Made by a program: the position numbers and the translations under genes. Below the pieces are notes generated by a model. The model saw nothing but the letters and a program-made list of their open reading frames with translations. It ran no database searches and was not told the origin of the DNA. A DNA stretch of 13,801 bases from Gemmatimonadota bacterium (GTDB lineage: Bacteria; Gemmatimonadota; Gemmatimonadetes; Longimicrobiales; Gaopeijiaceae): the NCBI GenBank assembly GCA_024638395.1, contig JAHEKK010000032.1, forward strand, positions 1-13,801, given 5' to 3'. This document shows positions 13,569 to 13,801 of the stretch, in pieces (position 1 is the stretch's first letter; each line of letters opens with the position of its first letter).

Positions 13569-13801
13569 AGCGTATTGCGGTTCTGGGCGCGACCGGCTCC
13601 ATCGGACGGTCCACGCTCTCGGTGATTCGCCGACATCCCGACGACTTCCAGGTCGTGGCCCTGGCGGCAGGCAGGTCCGTGGACGACCTCGAACCCCTCG
13701 TGGAGGAGTTCGGGGTCCAACATGTGGCGGTGGACCGTCCCGAAGCCCTCTCGGGAAGAGAGGATCTGATGGGGCAGGGGTGGGGGATGGGGATACGACT
13801 G
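13565..13801 (+). CDS. dxr: 1-deoxy-D-xylulose 5-phosphate reductoisomerase (3' partial)
   Basis: The first 79 codons of dxr run off the right edge. The enzyme converts DXP to MEP with NADPH in the non-mevalonate isoprenoid pathway, which supplies the UppS substrates. The start is GTG at 13565, overlapping the cdsA stop (GTGA), which implies coupled translation. The N-terminus KRIAVLGATGSIGRSTLSVIRRHPDDFQVVALAAGRSVDDL is the typical Dxr nucleotide-binding fold with the GATGSIG phosphate loop. The last visible part (REDLMGQGWGMGIRL) is glycine-rich and less typical, but lies in a variable part of the family. Confidence 0.93.
   Translation, partial: MKRIAVLGATGSIGRSTLSVIRRHPDDFQVVALAAGRSVDDLEPLVEEFGVQHVAVDRPEALSGREDLMGQGWGMGIRL

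Noticed and set aside
13720..13801. Possible frameshift near the end of dxr, where the protein becomes glycine-rich
   Set aside because: The frame stays open to the window edge and this part of Dxr varies; without the rest of the gene a frameshift cannot be supported.

Overview
This is a GC-rich chromosomal segment from a bacterium in the Fibrobacterota-Chlorobiota-Bacteroidota wider group, most likely a Gemmatimonadota. The placement is inferred from three things. The gene run rplM-rpsI-rpsB-tsf-pyrH-frr-uppS-cdsA-dxr is complete. The primary sigma factor is short (283 residues) and Bacteroidota-like, with no region 1.1. GTG starts are common. No database search was possible, so the phylum call is tentative. 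I see no phage, transposon, CRISPR or rRNA/tRNA gene; the window is core chromosome with a few accessory genes.

Positions 1-2048 hold three same-strand, closely packed genes: the 3' part of a PLP-dependent cysteine-desulfurase-like enzyme, thpR (RNA 2',3'-cyclic phosphodiesterase), and an unrecognised membrane-anchored protein. Positions 2101-3459 encode a sigma-54-dependent response regulator with no kinase gene beside it. Facing it on the minus strand (3485-4276) is a secreted matrixin-type zinc metalloprotease. A 181-base divergent spacer separates the protease from an aldehyde dehydrogenase (4458-5948).

Positions 5949-6250 carry no convincing gene but many inverted repeats, ending at the ribosome binding site of lepB (signal peptidase I, 6251-6949). 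The primary sigma factor gene follows (7040-7891). A good consensus promoter (TTGACA, 17 bases, TATCCT) lies at 7917-7945. Behind it is a short leader with competing stems, and then the ribosomal and translation cluster. rplM and rpsI overlap. rpsB encodes S2 with a 100-residue low-complexity tail containing four Glu-Ser-Pro repeats. A long hairpin sits between rpsB and tsf. After tsf come pyrH, frr, uppS and cdsA, and the window ends inside dxr, whose start overlaps the cdsA stop.

Together the right-hand half couples translation (L13, S9, S2, EF-Ts, ribosome recycling) with UMP phosphorylation and envelope lipid supply (undecaprenyl diphosphate, CDP-diacylglycerol, MEP isoprenoid pathway), as in many bacteria. 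I found no clearly novel multi-gene system. The observations most worth a second look are the three structured non-coding stretches (before lepB, before rplM, between rpsB and tsf), the S2 tail, and the unrecognised membrane-anchored protein at 1398-2048.
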